Below are positions 1 to 8,641 of a stretch of 50,839 nucleotides of DNA, in pieces; position 1 is the stretch's first letter, and each line of letters opens with the position of its first letter. Under the pieces are notes generated by a model, which had not been told where the DNA came from, made no database searches, and was given only the letters and a program-made list of their open reading frames with translations. The stretch spans positions 1 to 50,839 of the forward strand of contig UPXT01000011.1 of NCBI GenBank assembly GCA_900538365.1. The letters run 5' to 3'. The stretch is from an uncultured Acidaminococcus sp. GTDB lineage: Bacteria > Bacillota > Negativicutes > Acidaminococcales > Acidaminococcaceae. A program made the translations under genes and the position numbers.

Positions 1-80
1 TCAGCCTGCAGCTTTTTTCCTAGCATCTGAACCAATCTGAGCCCCATTCGAATCAAGTAAATAGAAGAAAGATCAGAACG

Positions 81-116
81 CCGGTGCCAAACCACCCTAC
101 GGGAGGGTGCCGAATT
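81..116 (-). repeat. Inverted partial copy of the mosaic repeat (GC-rich module)
   Basis: Read on the minus strand, this stretch matches the module at about 15552-15594 and 43745-43795: a CCCTCCCG-type stem, then AGGG(T/C)GGTTTGG and a GGTGCC-like end. The GGGAGGG and CCCTCCC runs can form a hairpin. It joins directly to the 31-nt module at 110-140, so modules of the family are shuffled relative to each other. Confidence 0.55.
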
Positions 117-140
117 GATTTTTTGGTCACACGGTCCTGC
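110..140 (+). repeat. 31-nt direct repeat, left copy flanking the autotransporter
   Basis: This 31-nt stretch matches 3970-4000 at 28 of 31 positions by eye. Its core is TTTGGTCAC(A/G)CGGTCCTGC. The two copies lie on either side of the autotransporter gene in the same orientation, about 3.86 kb apart. Confidence 0.7.
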
Positions 141-663
141 AGCCAAATCGCGTTGGGAGCGTCTTGCGATGAGCGGTTATGCCCCATCGAAAAATGTTCC
201 TCCCTTGCCGCTCGTAATGAGACGTCGGGCCCCTTTTCTTTTTACTCGGCCCATATACACCCATCTACTTTATCGCCTACGGCCTCAATCTCCTTAACAT
301 ACACAAACTGCGTTGGGAAACCTTCTTGCGCCTCCTCCCCATCTTTGGCAAGGTGCCCACCGCTATATAAAATCGCTTTTCCTGAAAAATTCTTCCTTTA
401 TGCGAAATAACGGGATACATCAAGTAAAGACCATAAAAAAATGGGCACACCATAGACTCATGTGCCATTAGCCAAAAACGCTTATATGGCGCGGGTAAAA
501 ATTTATGTTCGAAGTATGTTAAGAAGCGACAAAAGATCGTGAGCGTTCCTGTTATTGTATCACTTTGAATTTAACTTAATGATTAATTAAATGAATATTA
601 CATTTTCTTACTTAGTCGGACTATGAATAAAATATATATATTTATTTCTATTTTTACAGTCTA

Positions 664-692
664 TTTACTTTAATTATTATTTACAGTATAAT
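664..692 (+). promoter_or_regulatory. Candidate sigma-70-type promoter of the autotransporter gene
   Basis: A perfect TATAAT at 687-692 is preceded, after 17 nt, by TTTACT at 664-669 (4 of 6 to consensus). It would give a leader of roughly 60 nt. The region is extremely AT-rich, so chance matches are possible, but the spacing is ideal and the position fits. Confidence 0.5.
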
Positions 693-760
693 TCAATAAA
701 TTGCACTATAAGTTCAGCGTTCAATATCTATAATTAAATCTAAATACGGAGGAAAAAATC

Positions 761-3718
761 ATGTCTGTGCCAATTTCAAAATCCATGATCCTGACAGTCC
801 TTACGGCAATCTCCGCTTGTGGTACTCGGCCGCCTTTCATGCCTCTCGCATCAGCTGCCGCTCCCATCAACATTACAGATACATCAAACACGACCTGGCG
901 TAATACGGACGGAGCTTATACGTTCAATGACGGTCTGGATTTTACGTTTGATGGATCCAAGGAAAGCGATAACCTGGAGGGAGGGATATTCGTCCAGTCC
1001 CAAAAAAATAATGAACATCGCATCCTTCATGCCAAAGGAGACCTCCGGATCACCCATAAAAATGGACCCGCATCCTATCGGGTAGGCGCCTGTGGAGCCT
1101 ATATCCAAGGAACTAAAATTGAATCGAAAAATATTACCCCGACTTATGTTTACTTTGAAGGAGACACCATCCACCTCACGGGCACCTTTGATGCAGATGA
1201 TCCCAGCCAATTTGGAAACAACAGCCCCTATGGCCTTTACGTCCAAGGGAGCCATTCGTCACCTTCTGCAAGCGAATACGACGCAACGGTTATTTTCAAT
1301 AATAAAAATACTTATTTGACAGCTTCCTATGATTCCAAGACGAAACCCACCAAACCTGGTACCGTAGCAAATGCACTGCGTGTTAACTATTCTTCAAAAG
1401 CAGAATTTAAGAGTAATGTCTATGCGACAACAAGCCTTAATGAATATAGCAACATGAATGGCAGTGCTGTCAGCGTGGATGTTGGGAAGATCATCTTTAG
1501 CGGTGAGGAAACACAGCTAAATGCCACTTCAAAAAATACGGTTGGAAATGGAAAAAGCATTTATGGGGTCAATGCCCAGGGTGTTTATAAGAGCGGAAAA
1601 ATTGCGGCTTCGCCCTATGAACAAGTCCAATTCAATAGCCCTACGACAGGAATATTTGTTACGGGTGAAGGAAAGCCCATGGTCTTTGGCATTTATACCC
1701 AAATTGCTGATGTTAATTTTACGGATAAAGTCAAAAACCTGACCATTGCAGCCAAAGCTATGGGAGAATCCGGTTATGACAACCGCTACATAAACGGTCT
1801 TTACGCCTGGAATCATGGGACAATCAATATCCAAGCCGAAAACACGACAATCACGACAGACTCCAATGACTCTTCCATTCCCTGGTATGCAAACTCTGCA
1901 CTAACGGTGGCCGCCAATGGGCATATCAAGATTGACGGTTCCCAACTTGATATTGCATCCCATAGCGATGCAGATGATGTCATTGCCGTCTACGCGACAG
2001 GCAACCGTTCCAATATTCCTCCGAAAGACGATACGGTGACCTTGACCAAAGGAAATACCATCGACCTGAACGCCGATAAAATGACCCTTAGGGCTACAGG
2101 AAAAAATGATACTCCCTCTTACGCAGTCTATGCTTGGGGAATAAATGATACAGCGACCATCAATATCAACAGCGATGAAACGGGTAAGGACCAAGGCAAA
2201 ACACTCAATGTAAATGGGAATGTTTATGCCTTAGGGGGAAATAATAAAAATGCAGAAGCCCTTATCAACATGAACTTTACCAATGCTGATTCAAGATTTC
2301 ACGGCTGGTCCATGTATAAAAATGGAAGTGCCTCAACCGGGACCCTTAACTTCACTTTCAGCAATGGGGCCCTATGGGAAATGACAAAGAACTCCAAAGT
2401 CACGAACCTGACCATAAAAAACGACGGTATTGTCGATATGCGGGCTGACGGCAACGACTATAGCTGGATTTATGCAGATACCCTCTCTGGACAAGGCGGT
2501 ACCTTCAAGGAAGACATCGATGTGCGCAGCATGGAAGCAGACCGCGTATATGTCGGCAGAAACTTTACAGGCAATCAGTATCTTGATATCTATCAAAAAG
2601 ATGGCTACGTCCCGGAAGAAAATACGACAGAAGGCAATGGTCTTGTCCTTGCAACCGTCAATGGTGATGGTACCTTTACAGCAAAAGACAGGGAAGGGAG
2701 CCTTTTCTATACGCGGTATGAACTTCAAAGCAAGGAAAGTGAAGAAGAAGGCTATGAAACAGACTGGTATCTCAACCGGGTCTACCACGTTGAACCAGAA
2801 GAAAAGCCGACACCTACAGTAGAAGAGACGGCAGCCTCCCATGGCCTTGTCTACTACACATGGCGCACAGAGATAGATAAACTCCTGCAGCGCATGGGTG
2901 AGCTGCGTCACAACGGAGAAAAGGAAACAGGCATCTGGGCCCGCGTTAAGGGCGGTGAACTTGGTCTCAACGGGAAATATGGCTTTGAAAACAAATACCG
3001 CCACTATGAGCTGGGCTACGACGAAATCACTAAAAAGAAAGAGGATGTGACCCGCTACCAGGGTGTTTCCTTCAGCTACCTCGATGGCGACGGTTCCTAC
3101 CACAGAGGCACTGGCGGCAGCCATGGCGGTGCCCTCTCCTTTTACAGCACGGATATTCGCAATAAGGGACACTACCTCGATCTTGTTTTCAAAGTAGGCC
3201 ACTACAATACGGATTACACTGCCTACGCCGAAGAGGGTGAAAAGATCCGCGGCGATTTTGCCAATACAGGCGTTGCCCTAAGTGCTGAATATGGCCGCAA
3301 GAAGTCCCTTTCCAGCGACGGTTGGTACATCGAGCCGCAGACCCAGCTCTCCTTGGGATATTTCGGCGGCGACAAGTATACGACCTCCAATGGCGTCAAC
3401 GTCGATCAAGACGGCATCCGCAGCGCCATCGGGCGTATTGGCTTTAACTTCGGAAAAGATCTGGGTGAAAAAAGCAAGGTCTATTTCAAGGCCAACTGGT
3501 ATCATGACTTTGCCGGTAATGGCGGGATAACGATGACCAGTCCGGAAGGGCGTGTCCACATCGACGAAGACTTCAGTGATACTTGGTTCATGTACGGAAT
3601 CGGTACCGCCTTCCAAATGGGAAAGAACAGCCACTTCTACTGCGATGTGGAACGCAGCACTGGCAGCGGCTTCCACACAAACTGGCAATGGAATGTAGGC
3701 ATGAGATTCAACTTCTAA
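761..3718 (+). CDS. Autotransporter (type Va secretion) outer-membrane protein
   Basis: This 985-residue protein is expected to export its own N-terminal passenger through a C-terminal beta-barrel in the outer membrane. The first ~33 residues look like a signal peptide, with a hydrophobic core from about residue 8 and an Ala-rich end (LASAAAP). The passenger (about 35-690) is rich in Asn, Gly, Thr and Asp with repetitive short strands, as in beta-helical passengers. The last ~280 residues have alternating aromatic strand patterns such as ARVKGG and YEGxS-like segments, and end in MRFNF with the terminal Phe typical of barrel insertion. The start has a good ribosome site (CGGAGG at about 747). 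No protease or other catalytic motif was recognised, so it may be an adhesin; that is inference. The gene stands alone, flanked by repeats on both sides. It is strong evidence for an outer membrane. Confidence 0.9.
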   Translation: MSVPISKSMILTVLTAISACGTRPPFMPLASAAAPINITDTSNTTWRNTDGAYTFNDGLDFTFDGSKESDNLEGGIFVQSQKNNEHRILHAKGDLRITHKNGPASYRVGACGAYIQGTKIESKNITPTYVYFEGDTIHLTGTFDADDPSQFGNNSPYGLYVQGSHSSPSASEYDATVIFNNKNTYLTASYDSKTKPTKPGTVANALRVNYSSKAEFKSNVYATTSLNEYSNMNGSAVSVDVGKIIFSGEETQLNATSKNTVGNGKSIYGVNAQGVYKSGKIAASPYEQVQFNSPTTGIFVTGEGKPMVFGIYTQIADVNFTDKVKNLTIAAKAMGESGYDNRYINGLYAWNHGTINIQAENTTITTDSNDSSIPWYANSALTVAANGHIKIDGSQLDIASHSDADDVIAVYATGNRSNIPPKDDTVTLTKGNTIDLNADKMTLRATGKNDTPSYAVYAWGINDTATININSDETGKDQGKTLNVNGNVYALGGNNKNAEALINMNFTNADSRFHGWSMYKNGSASTGTLNFTFSNGALWEMTKNSKVTNLTIKNDGIVDMRADGNDYSWIYADTLSGQGGTFKEDIDVRSMEADRVYVGRNFTGNQYLDIYQKDGYVPEENTTEGNGLVLATVNGDGTFTAKDREGSLFYTRYELQSKESEEEGYETDWYLNRVYHVEPEEKPTPTVEETAASHGLVYYTWRTEIDKLLQRMGELRHNGEKETGIWARVKGGELGLNGKYGFENKYRHYELGYDEITKKKEDVTRYQGVSFSYLDGDGSYHRGTGGSHGGALSFYSTDIRNKGHYLDLVFKVGHYNTDYTAYAEEGEKIRGDFANTGVALSAEYGRKKSLSSDGWYIEPQTQLSLGYFGGDKYTTSNGVNVDQDGIRSAIGRIGFNFGKDLGEKSKVYFKANWYHDFAGNGGITMTSPEGRVHIDEDFSDTWFMYGIGTAFQMGKNSHFYCDVERSTGSGFHTNWQWNVGMRFNF

Positions 3719-3806
3719 GAGAAAACCGAAAAACTTCAAAGCGAACGATAGGTCCAAAAGTGCTGGAGAAAAGATTTGCGGAATTGGCCCCACCCCTTCC
3801 TGCACT

Positions 3807-3842
3807 TTTTATTCGGCGCACAGGATGCGCCGAGTCGATGAA
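3807..3842 (+). repeat. Hairpin-containing repeat module, copy 1
   Basis: The core can fold as CGGCGCA paired with TGCGCCG. A related 36-nt copy lies at 43422-43457 in the same orientation, matching at about 29 of 36 positions. Both end in TCGATGAA. A weaker echo is at about 236-255. Confidence 0.55.
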
Positions 3843-3969
3843 ATGACGTGTCCCCACTACTCAGGAAAAGATTCTTTTAAGAGCAATGGGGACATGATGC
3901 ATTGCAGCTGAAGCCCTGTAAAAAGAGGATGGAAGAGGAACCGAAAGGAAAAGAGGCAAAGTGTGGAGA

Positions 3970-4000
3970 CCGAATTGAATGTTTGGTCACGCGGTCCTGC
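3970..4000 (+). repeat. 31-nt direct repeat, right copy flanking the autotransporter
   Basis: This is the partner of the repeat at 110-140, with three mismatches, and it lies 252 nt after the autotransporter stop codon. Confidence 0.7.
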
Positions 4001-4019
4001 TGTTAGGCAGCACCAAATG

Positions 4020-4078
4020 ACTTTTGGTCCTCCGCCTTGACAAGGCGGAACGAAGTTTTCCGTCTCTGAGGCGAAAGC
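4020..4078 (-). repeat. Repeat module shared with 15344-15402 (inverted here)
   Basis: The minus strand reads TTTCGCCTCAGAGACGG, then GTTCCGCCTTGTCAAGGCGG, closely matching the plus strand at about 15344-15402. The CCGCCTTG and CAAGGCGG halves form a hairpin in each copy, with compensating loop differences. Confidence 0.6.
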
Positions 4079-4212
4079 ACTGAAGGCAAACAGTCATGAG
4101 GCGATAGACTGTGAGAAAAAGTCCGAAGGAGACACCAAACGGCAAAACAATTCAGTCACTCGCAGCAAAGTAAGGCCATCCCAGCCATCATACATCATGC
4201 TTCATTTTGTCG

Positions 4213-4257
4213 AAATAGCCACCGAACCCATGTAACGTGTTCGGTGGCTATTTTTTT
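4213..4257 (+). terminator. Strong intrinsic terminator
   Basis: An 11-bp perfect stem (TAGCCACCGAA at 4216-4226 with TTCGGTGGCTA at 4240-4250) is followed by seven T residues. The T-run is on the plus strand, so it can stop transcription coming from the autotransporter gene, although it lies about 500 nt after that gene. Confidence 0.85.
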
Positions 4258-4446
4258 ATGGTGATTCTTTTTTAAATATCATCTACCTGCAGTCAAACGG
4301 GCACTGATGCGTATGACGCGTTATATGGCTGGCTGCCCCTTGAATCAGGGATGCAGTCCCCCACCATTTCCTTCGCTTCTTTCATAGGACAATGGGGGCA
4401 CACAGATTCAGCAGACTGCCGCCTTTAGTTGCTGGTGCCTACGCGC

Positions 4447-5832
4447 TTACAGCCCCAATCCATGCACCAGCATCGCCCACGCCAGGGTATAATAGGTCAC
4501 GACACCCACAAGGTCCGTAACGGTCGTAATGAGCGGGCCCGAGGCCACGGCCGGATCAATATGGATCTTTTTGAATCCCATAGGAACCATCGTTCCCACA
4601 AGACTTGAAATAAACATGGCAAGGATCAGGGAAAGGCCAATGCAGGACGATATGCCAAAGGCGGTAAAGGCATCGTAGGATTTGGCCGCATAGATATAAA
4701 GACCAATGCCAATAACGGCAATACATCCGAGAATAAGGCCATTGAAGAAGCCGGCGCCTCCTTCTTTGCGGATGAGCCGCCATTTGTCCCCCGGTTTCAA
4801 TTCTTCATCCATGAGGACACGGATGGTCACGGCAAGCGACTGGGTCCCAACATTTCCCGACATATCAAGAATCATGGATTGAAAGGCCATGATGAGGGTC
4901 AGCTTTGCCACGACGTTTTCGTATAGACTGACGACGCTTGAAACGACAAGGCCCAAGCCAAGGAGCAGAATAAGCCAAGGCAGCCGTTTTTTGATGGACG
5001 TTATGAGCGGTTCATTCAGGTCTTCTTCAGCGGACAGACCGCCCAATTTAGCGTAGTCTTCGCCCATTTCATCATCAAGGAGCTGCGCTACGTCATTTGC
5101 GGTTACAACGCCAAGGATCCGATGGTCCGATGATAGGACGGGGATGGAAGCTTCGCTGTATTCTTCAATCAGCTGCAGGCAGTCACTGATCTTTTCACTG
5201 GCATAAACGTAAGGGTATCCTCGCACGATGATCTCGCTAAGGGGAGTATCCCGTCTAGCAATGATGAGGTCCTTGAGGGAAAAGGCGCCGGCAAAGTGAG
5301 CACGTTCATTGAGGGCATAGATGACCGCAATTTCATCATGATCAGCCGCTTCCCGCACAACAGTGCGCATAACGGAAGGAACGTCAAGGCCTTCCTCGAC
5401 GGCAACGAAGTTTGTCGTCATCCGGGAACCAATCGTATCTTCATCATAGGCGGCCAGACGCGTCAGTTTTTGCCGTGTCGCCTCATCCAAATGCGCCATC
5501 CAGGCTTCTTTTTGGGCACTTTGGGTTTCCTTCAGAAAATCGACGGCTTCGTCAGGCTCCATCTGGGTGAGGATGGCTGCTGCCCTTTCGGCTGGCAGGA
5601 CCTCAAAAAGGGGCTCCTTGTCATCGACATATTCCATCAGGTCGGCAAGATAGGGAGGCGGCAGAAGACCTGCCAGCCGCTTCCATTCAGGCGGGTTTAA
5701 TAGAGGGAGCACATCGGCTATATCGTGATCGTGGTAGCTGTCAAGGGCCCGTTCCAGAAAGTAGGGATCCCTTTCCGTACGGATGAGCTTCAGGATATCC
5801 TGCACGCGATGCTGGTTCTTGTTCTTTTTCAT
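4447..5832 (-). CDS. mgtE: Magnesium transporter MgtE
   Basis: This is an MgtE-family magnesium channel of 461 residues in the inner membrane. It has the standard three-part layout: an N-terminal helical MgtE_N domain (about 10-125), a pair of CBS domains (about 130-255) that act as magnesium sensor in the family, and a C-terminal channel domain of about five membrane helices (about 280-461). The channel contains the MSGNVGTQSLAV segment and a PxxxGPLxTT-like end typical of the family. I chose the ATG at 5832 because AGGAGG lies 8 nt upstream; the open frame continues 42 codons further without family similarity. The gene is monocistronic, and its promoter and leader hairpin are listed separately. 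Confidence 0.93.
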   Translation of the reverse strand: MKKNKNQHRVQDILKLIRTERDPYFLERALDSYHDHDIADVLPLLNPPEWKRLAGLLPPPYLADLMEYVDDKEPLFEVLPAERAAAILTQMEPDEAVDFLKETQSAQKEAWMAHLDEATRQKLTRLAAYDEDTIGSRMTTNFVAVEEGLDVPSVMRTVVREAADHDEIAVIYALNERAHFAGAFSLKDLIIARRDTPLSEIIVRGYPYVYASEKISDCLQLIEEYSEASIPVLSSDHRILGVVTANDVAQLLDDEMGEDYAKLGGLSAEEDLNEPLITSIKKRLPWLILLLGLGLVVSSVVSLYENVVAKLTLIMAFQSMILDMSGNVGTQSLAVTIRVLMDEELKPGDKWRLIRKEGGAGFFNGLILGCIAVIGIGLYIYAAKSYDAFTAFGISSCIGLSLILAMFISSLVGTMVPMGFKKIHIDPAVASGPLITTVTDLVGVVTYYTLAWAMLVHGLGL

Positions 5833-5862
5833 GATGTGACCTCCTTTTTGCCATAATGAAAA

Positions 5863-5887
5863 AGATGGGGTCTCTGCAGTCCCATCT
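5863..5887 (-). promoter_or_regulatory. Hairpin with T-run in the mgtE leader
   Basis: On the minus strand AGATGGG (5887-5881) can pair with CCCATCT (5869-5863), followed by a short T-run before the ribosome site. This is the shape of a small terminator or 5' stem-loop located between the promoter and the mgtE start. The leader is only about 57 nt, too short for a known M-box magnesium riboswitch. Confidence 0.4.
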
Positions 5888-5895
5888 ACAGGCCT

Positions 5896-5924
5896 ATCAT
5901 ATCGCAAAAATAGAAGATTTGCAA
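5896..5924 (-). promoter_or_regulatory. Promoter of mgtE
   Basis: On the minus strand TTGCAA (5924-5919), 17 nt, then TATGAT (5901-5896). Five of six -10 bases and four of six -35 bases match consensus, and the spacing is optimal. Transcription would begin near 5889. Confidence 0.65.
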
Positions 5925-6054
5925 CGTGAGGATGAATATAGAAGCAAAATATTCGCAATTCATTTTCAAAATCAGGAAAATTAAAGGAAATAAGGTGATT
6001 TATAGAAAAAACAGGCTATTTTTAGATTCAAGTCAACCTGAACAGTAAAAAAGA

Positions 6055-6101
6055 AGCGTACCCTATTGGGGACAATCCAAGTTACGCAAAATAGGGTACG
6101 C
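6055..6101 (-). terminator. Terminator after the murQ-murP-mupG operon
   Basis: AGCGTACCCTATT (6055-6067) is the exact complement of AATAGGGTACGCT (6089-6101), a 13-bp stem with a 21-nt loop. On the minus strand it is followed by TTCTTTTTT. It sits about 70 nt past the mupG stop. Confidence 0.8.
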
Positions 6102-6170
6102 TCTCTTTACCTATTTTTCCGACAAACCTTGGGGCCCTTGCCTTCCCCCTCCTTTTCCAAGGCAGGGGAA

Positions 6171-7232
6171 TCACTTCTTGATTCCAGTCGGGGCGGCATT
6201 TGTGACGAGGCTGAATCTAAACCGCTGCCCGCCCCGCATGAGTCCCAGCAGGAACCGTTCGTCGGCGCGCACCCGCCCCATGACGTTGACGCTGGAATCG
6301 GCGGGAAGGTCTGTAAGGGTCAGCTCGACTTCACCAGCATAACGGCCGGCAAGACGGTTATCGAGGGTCACCGTACCCTGCGGCCGGTATTTCATGGTAA
6401 AGGGCGGGATATCCATTCCTTTAAAGAGGACCCGGCTATTTTGGGCACGCAGGACCTCTTCGGCCTCATCGGGCCGCAGGGTAAAGGTACAGGCGGCGAG
6501 TTTTTCATGAAGGGCCGTGATTTTTTCCGTAACCAGCGTAAGGGTAAGGACGTCATCCAGTTTGGCTAGGGCGTCCAGTTCTTCTTCCGTTGCTCCGTCG
6601 TCCCCGATATAAAAGGCATCGGTTCCAAGGAGCCTCAGATGCTGCAGGGCCAGGGAAAAATCCAGGGTCCGATGCCTTTCAAGAGTGGGAAGTCCCTTAA
6701 AAAGCGGACCGCGGCAGTGACCAAAGCTCCGCACAAAGGCCCCTGTCCGAATGCCATAATGGTGGCAGCATGCATTTTGACGAGCCAAAAAGTTTGCCGA
6801 CAGCCCCGTATGGGGGCGCGGATAAAAGTTGTGGAGCGCTTCCACGCGACTTAGGTCAACTCCTGCAGCCAGGAGGGACTGGAGAAAAGGTTCCGTCACG
6901 GTCGATGCATTAAGAATAAGCGTCTTTTGGGGATGGTGTTTTCCAAACGCACAAATGTCATCTGCCGTAAACCCGTCATCAAGACGCAGGTGGGTCAGGG
7001 CATCAGGGATCTTCCGGCCCGGGACAAGATCCCCGACAACGGCCAGGCCGTGCGCTTGCGCCTCAGCCAAGAGAGCGGAAAGATCGGACTCAAACTGGTC
7101 CCCATCGGTCTCCGGAATATGCAGGGACAAAAAGATTCGGTCCAGCCCTTTTGCAGCGGCCGCTTCCACTCGGTGAAGAAGTTCCTCCTGCTTCATGCCT
7201 AGACCGGGATATAGGGAAATTCCTTTTTCCAT
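6171..7232 (-). CDS. mupG: MupG-like 6-phospho-N-acetylmuramidase (DUF871 family)
   Basis: This 353-residue protein resembles the DUF871 family. Staphylococcus aureus MupG, a member, splits phosphorylated MurNAc-GlcNAc disaccharide inside the cell to MurNAc-6-phosphate and GlcNAc. An N-terminal TIM-barrel-like part (about 1-235; starts with GISLYPG, then IFLSLHIPE) is followed by a smaller C-terminal beta-rich domain (about 240-353; contains GTVTLDNRLAGRYAGE). The start ATG has AAAGGAG 7 nt upstream and lies 17 nt after the murP stop. The S. aureus operon also pairs mupG with murQ and murP, so the context strongly supports the role. The activity itself is inferred from family and neighbours. 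Confidence 0.85.
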   Translation of the reverse strand: MEKGISLYPGLGMKQEELLHRVEAAAAKGLDRIFLSLHIPETDGDQFESDLSALLAEAQAHGLAVVGDLVPGRKIPDALTHLRLDDGFTADDICAFGKHHPQKTLILNASTVTEPFLQSLLAAGVDLSRVEALHNFYPRPHTGLSANFLARQNACCHHYGIRTGAFVRSFGHCRGPLFKGLPTLERHRTLDFSLALQHLRLLGTDAFYIGDDGATEEELDALAKLDDVLTLTLVTEKITALHEKLAACTFTLRPDEAEEVLRAQNSRVLFKGMDIPPFTMKYRPQGTVTLDNRLAGRYAGEVELTLTDLPADSSVNVMGRVRADERFLLGLMRGGQRFRFSLVTNAAPTGIKK

Positions 7233-7249
7233 GATGCCTCTCCTTTCAT

Positions 7250-8641
7250 TTAAGCAGGGTCCTCAAACCCCAAGAGCCAAGTGGCAATAAAGCCGCCCCC
7301 ATAAGCTGCGGCAAGTCCTGCTGCGTACATCAGGGGATGGGTCGTACTCGGCATCAGGGGGAGACCGGAAATCCCCAAAGAAAAGGCCCCCACATGAAAT
7401 GCCGCTTGGATTGCGCCGCCAATGGCCCCGCCGATGCAGGCCCCGATGAAAGGGCGCCCCAACGGAAGGGTCACGCCATAGATAAGGGGCTCTCCCACAC
7501 CCATTATGCCAACAAAAAGAGAAGAGGCGACAATCTTTTTGAGACGGGGATTCCGCGACTTTACATAGACGGCCAGCGAGGCCCCCACCTGCCCAGCACC
7601 GGCCATGGCAAGGATGGGAAGCAGGATGGTATAGCCGAACTGGTTGATGAGCTCGGCATGGATAGGCGTAAGGCCCTGATGGATCCCCATCATGACAAAG
7701 GGCAGGAATAAACCGCCCAAAAACAGTCCCGTTACGGCGCCTCCCCGCTCGACCGCTTCGGAAGCACCCCGCCCAATCGTTTCTGCCAATACGCCGCCAA
7801 CAGGTTGGAGAACGTACAGGGCTAGGAGGGACATGACAAGAATGACAAGCGTCGGCGTCACAAAAAGGTCAAAAGCAGGCGGCACGATTTTCCGCAGCTT
7901 CCGCTCCCCATATGCGGCAAGAAGCGTGACCAGAAGGACAGCAATGACGCCGCCCCGCCCGGGTGTAAGAGGGCCTCCATACAAGGAAATTTCAGCTAAC
8001 CCTGGATGGGAAATGAGGGCTCCCAAGATGCCGCCGATGACGGGCGTTCCACCAAAGACCTTGGCCGCGTTCCAGCCAACAAGGATATTCATGGACTGAA
8101 AGATGGCGCTTCCCGCTAGGAGCAGGATGCGAAGCGGTGTCAGTGCGAGCAGGGTGGGATCATAGAACTTGATGATTCCTAACAGCCCCGTCAAAAAGCC
8201 GCAGCCCACAAAGCCCGGAATAAGGGGCATGAAGATGGACGCCACTTTGCGCAGGAAGGCCTTTGCCGGTGTGGCGTTTTTTTGCCGAATGGCTTCATGG
8301 AGGGCTTTGCCGTCCCCCACCTTTCCTTGGGCGCCAAAAAGACCGGCTGCCGCTTGGGGCGTCTCCTTTGTTTCCTTGGACGTGGGCGCTTCCGCACTAT
8401 CAAGAAGAGCCGAAAACGCATCAGCCACGCGGTTGACTTTTCCCGGCCCTAGGACAATCTGGAGTTCATCACCGTTTTGGTTGACGCCGAGGACGCCAGG
8501 AATGGCTTTCAGCTCAGCAAGGTCCGCGTCCTTTACCAGGTGCAGGCGCAGACGCGTCATGCAGTGCGTCACCGTTTCAATATTGTCCTTGGGACCTACG
8601 ATGGCGTAGATTTTTTGGGCCGTCTCTTTTTCACGAGTCAT
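7250..8641 (-). CDS. murP: PTS transporter subunit EIIBC, MurNAc-type (MurP-like)
   Basis: This 463-residue protein should import and phosphorylate a MurNAc-containing sugar across the inner membrane. The N-terminal EIIB domain (about 1-85) carries the phosphoryl-accepting Cys27 in HCMTRLR. A flexible Ala/Lys-rich linker follows (about 86-125), then a membrane EIIC domain (about 130-463) with GVGEPLIYGV, the usual sugar-binding segment. There is no EIIA domain; MurP proteins rely on a separate EIIA, none of which is in the window. The start ATG at 8641 has GGGAGGAGG upstream and overlaps the end of murQ by 11 nt, which suggests translational coupling. Related EIIBCs for sucrose or trehalose are alternatives, but murQ and mupG favour MurNAc or MurNAc-GlcNAc. 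Confidence 0.85.
   Translation of the reverse strand: MTREKETAQKIYAIVGPKDNIETVTHCMTRLRLHLVKDADLAELKAIPGVLGVNQNGDELQIVLGPGKVNRVADAFSALLDSAEAPTSKETKETPQAAAGLFGAQGKVGDGKALHEAIRQKNATPAKAFLRKVASIFMPLIPGFVGCGFLTGLLGIIKFYDPTLLALTPLRILLLAGSAIFQSMNILVGWNAAKVFGGTPVIGGILGALISHPGLAEISLYGGPLTPGRGGVIAVLLVTLLAAYGERKLRKIVPPAFDLFVTPTLVILVMSLLALYVLQPVGGVLAETIGRGASEAVERGGAVTGLFLGGLFLPFVMMGIHQGLTPIHAELINQFGYTILLPILAMAGAGQVGASLAVYVKSRNPRLKKIVASSLFVGIMGVGEPLIYGVTLPLGRPFIGACIGGAIGGAIQAAFHVGAFSLGISGLPLMPSTTHPLMYAAGLAAAYGGGFIATWLLGFEDPA

Larger units (their letters stand above)
1..760. other. Gene-free region upstream of the autotransporter
   Basis: I find no convincing gene here; the open frames lack ribosome binding sites and overlap repeats. 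Positions 81-260 hold fragments of the mosaic repeat family seen elsewhere in the window. From about 540 to 760 the DNA is very AT-rich, as expected for the promoter of the autotransporter gene. Confidence 0.6.
3719..4446. other. Repeat-rich gene-free region between the autotransporter and mgtE
   Basis: About 730 nt with no convincing gene. It contains a hairpin-bearing repeat (3807-3842), the right copy of the 31-nt repeat (3970-4000), an inverted module shared with 15344-15402 (4020-4078) and a strong terminator (4213-4257). I see nothing recognisable in 4260-4446. Confidence 0.6.

Noticed and set aside
84..410. Open frame of 108 codons at the left end
   Set aside because: It has no ribosome site, overlaps repeat modules on both strands and its peptide shows no domain; alternative frames there are equally long.
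2372..3202. Long minus-strand frame inside the autotransporter gene
   Set aside because: It is a shadow of the repetitive coding sequence, without a ribosome site or recognisable protein.
5833..5930. M-box magnesium riboswitch before mgtE
   Set aside because: The leader behind the predicted promoter is only about 57 nt and lacks the multi-helix structure.
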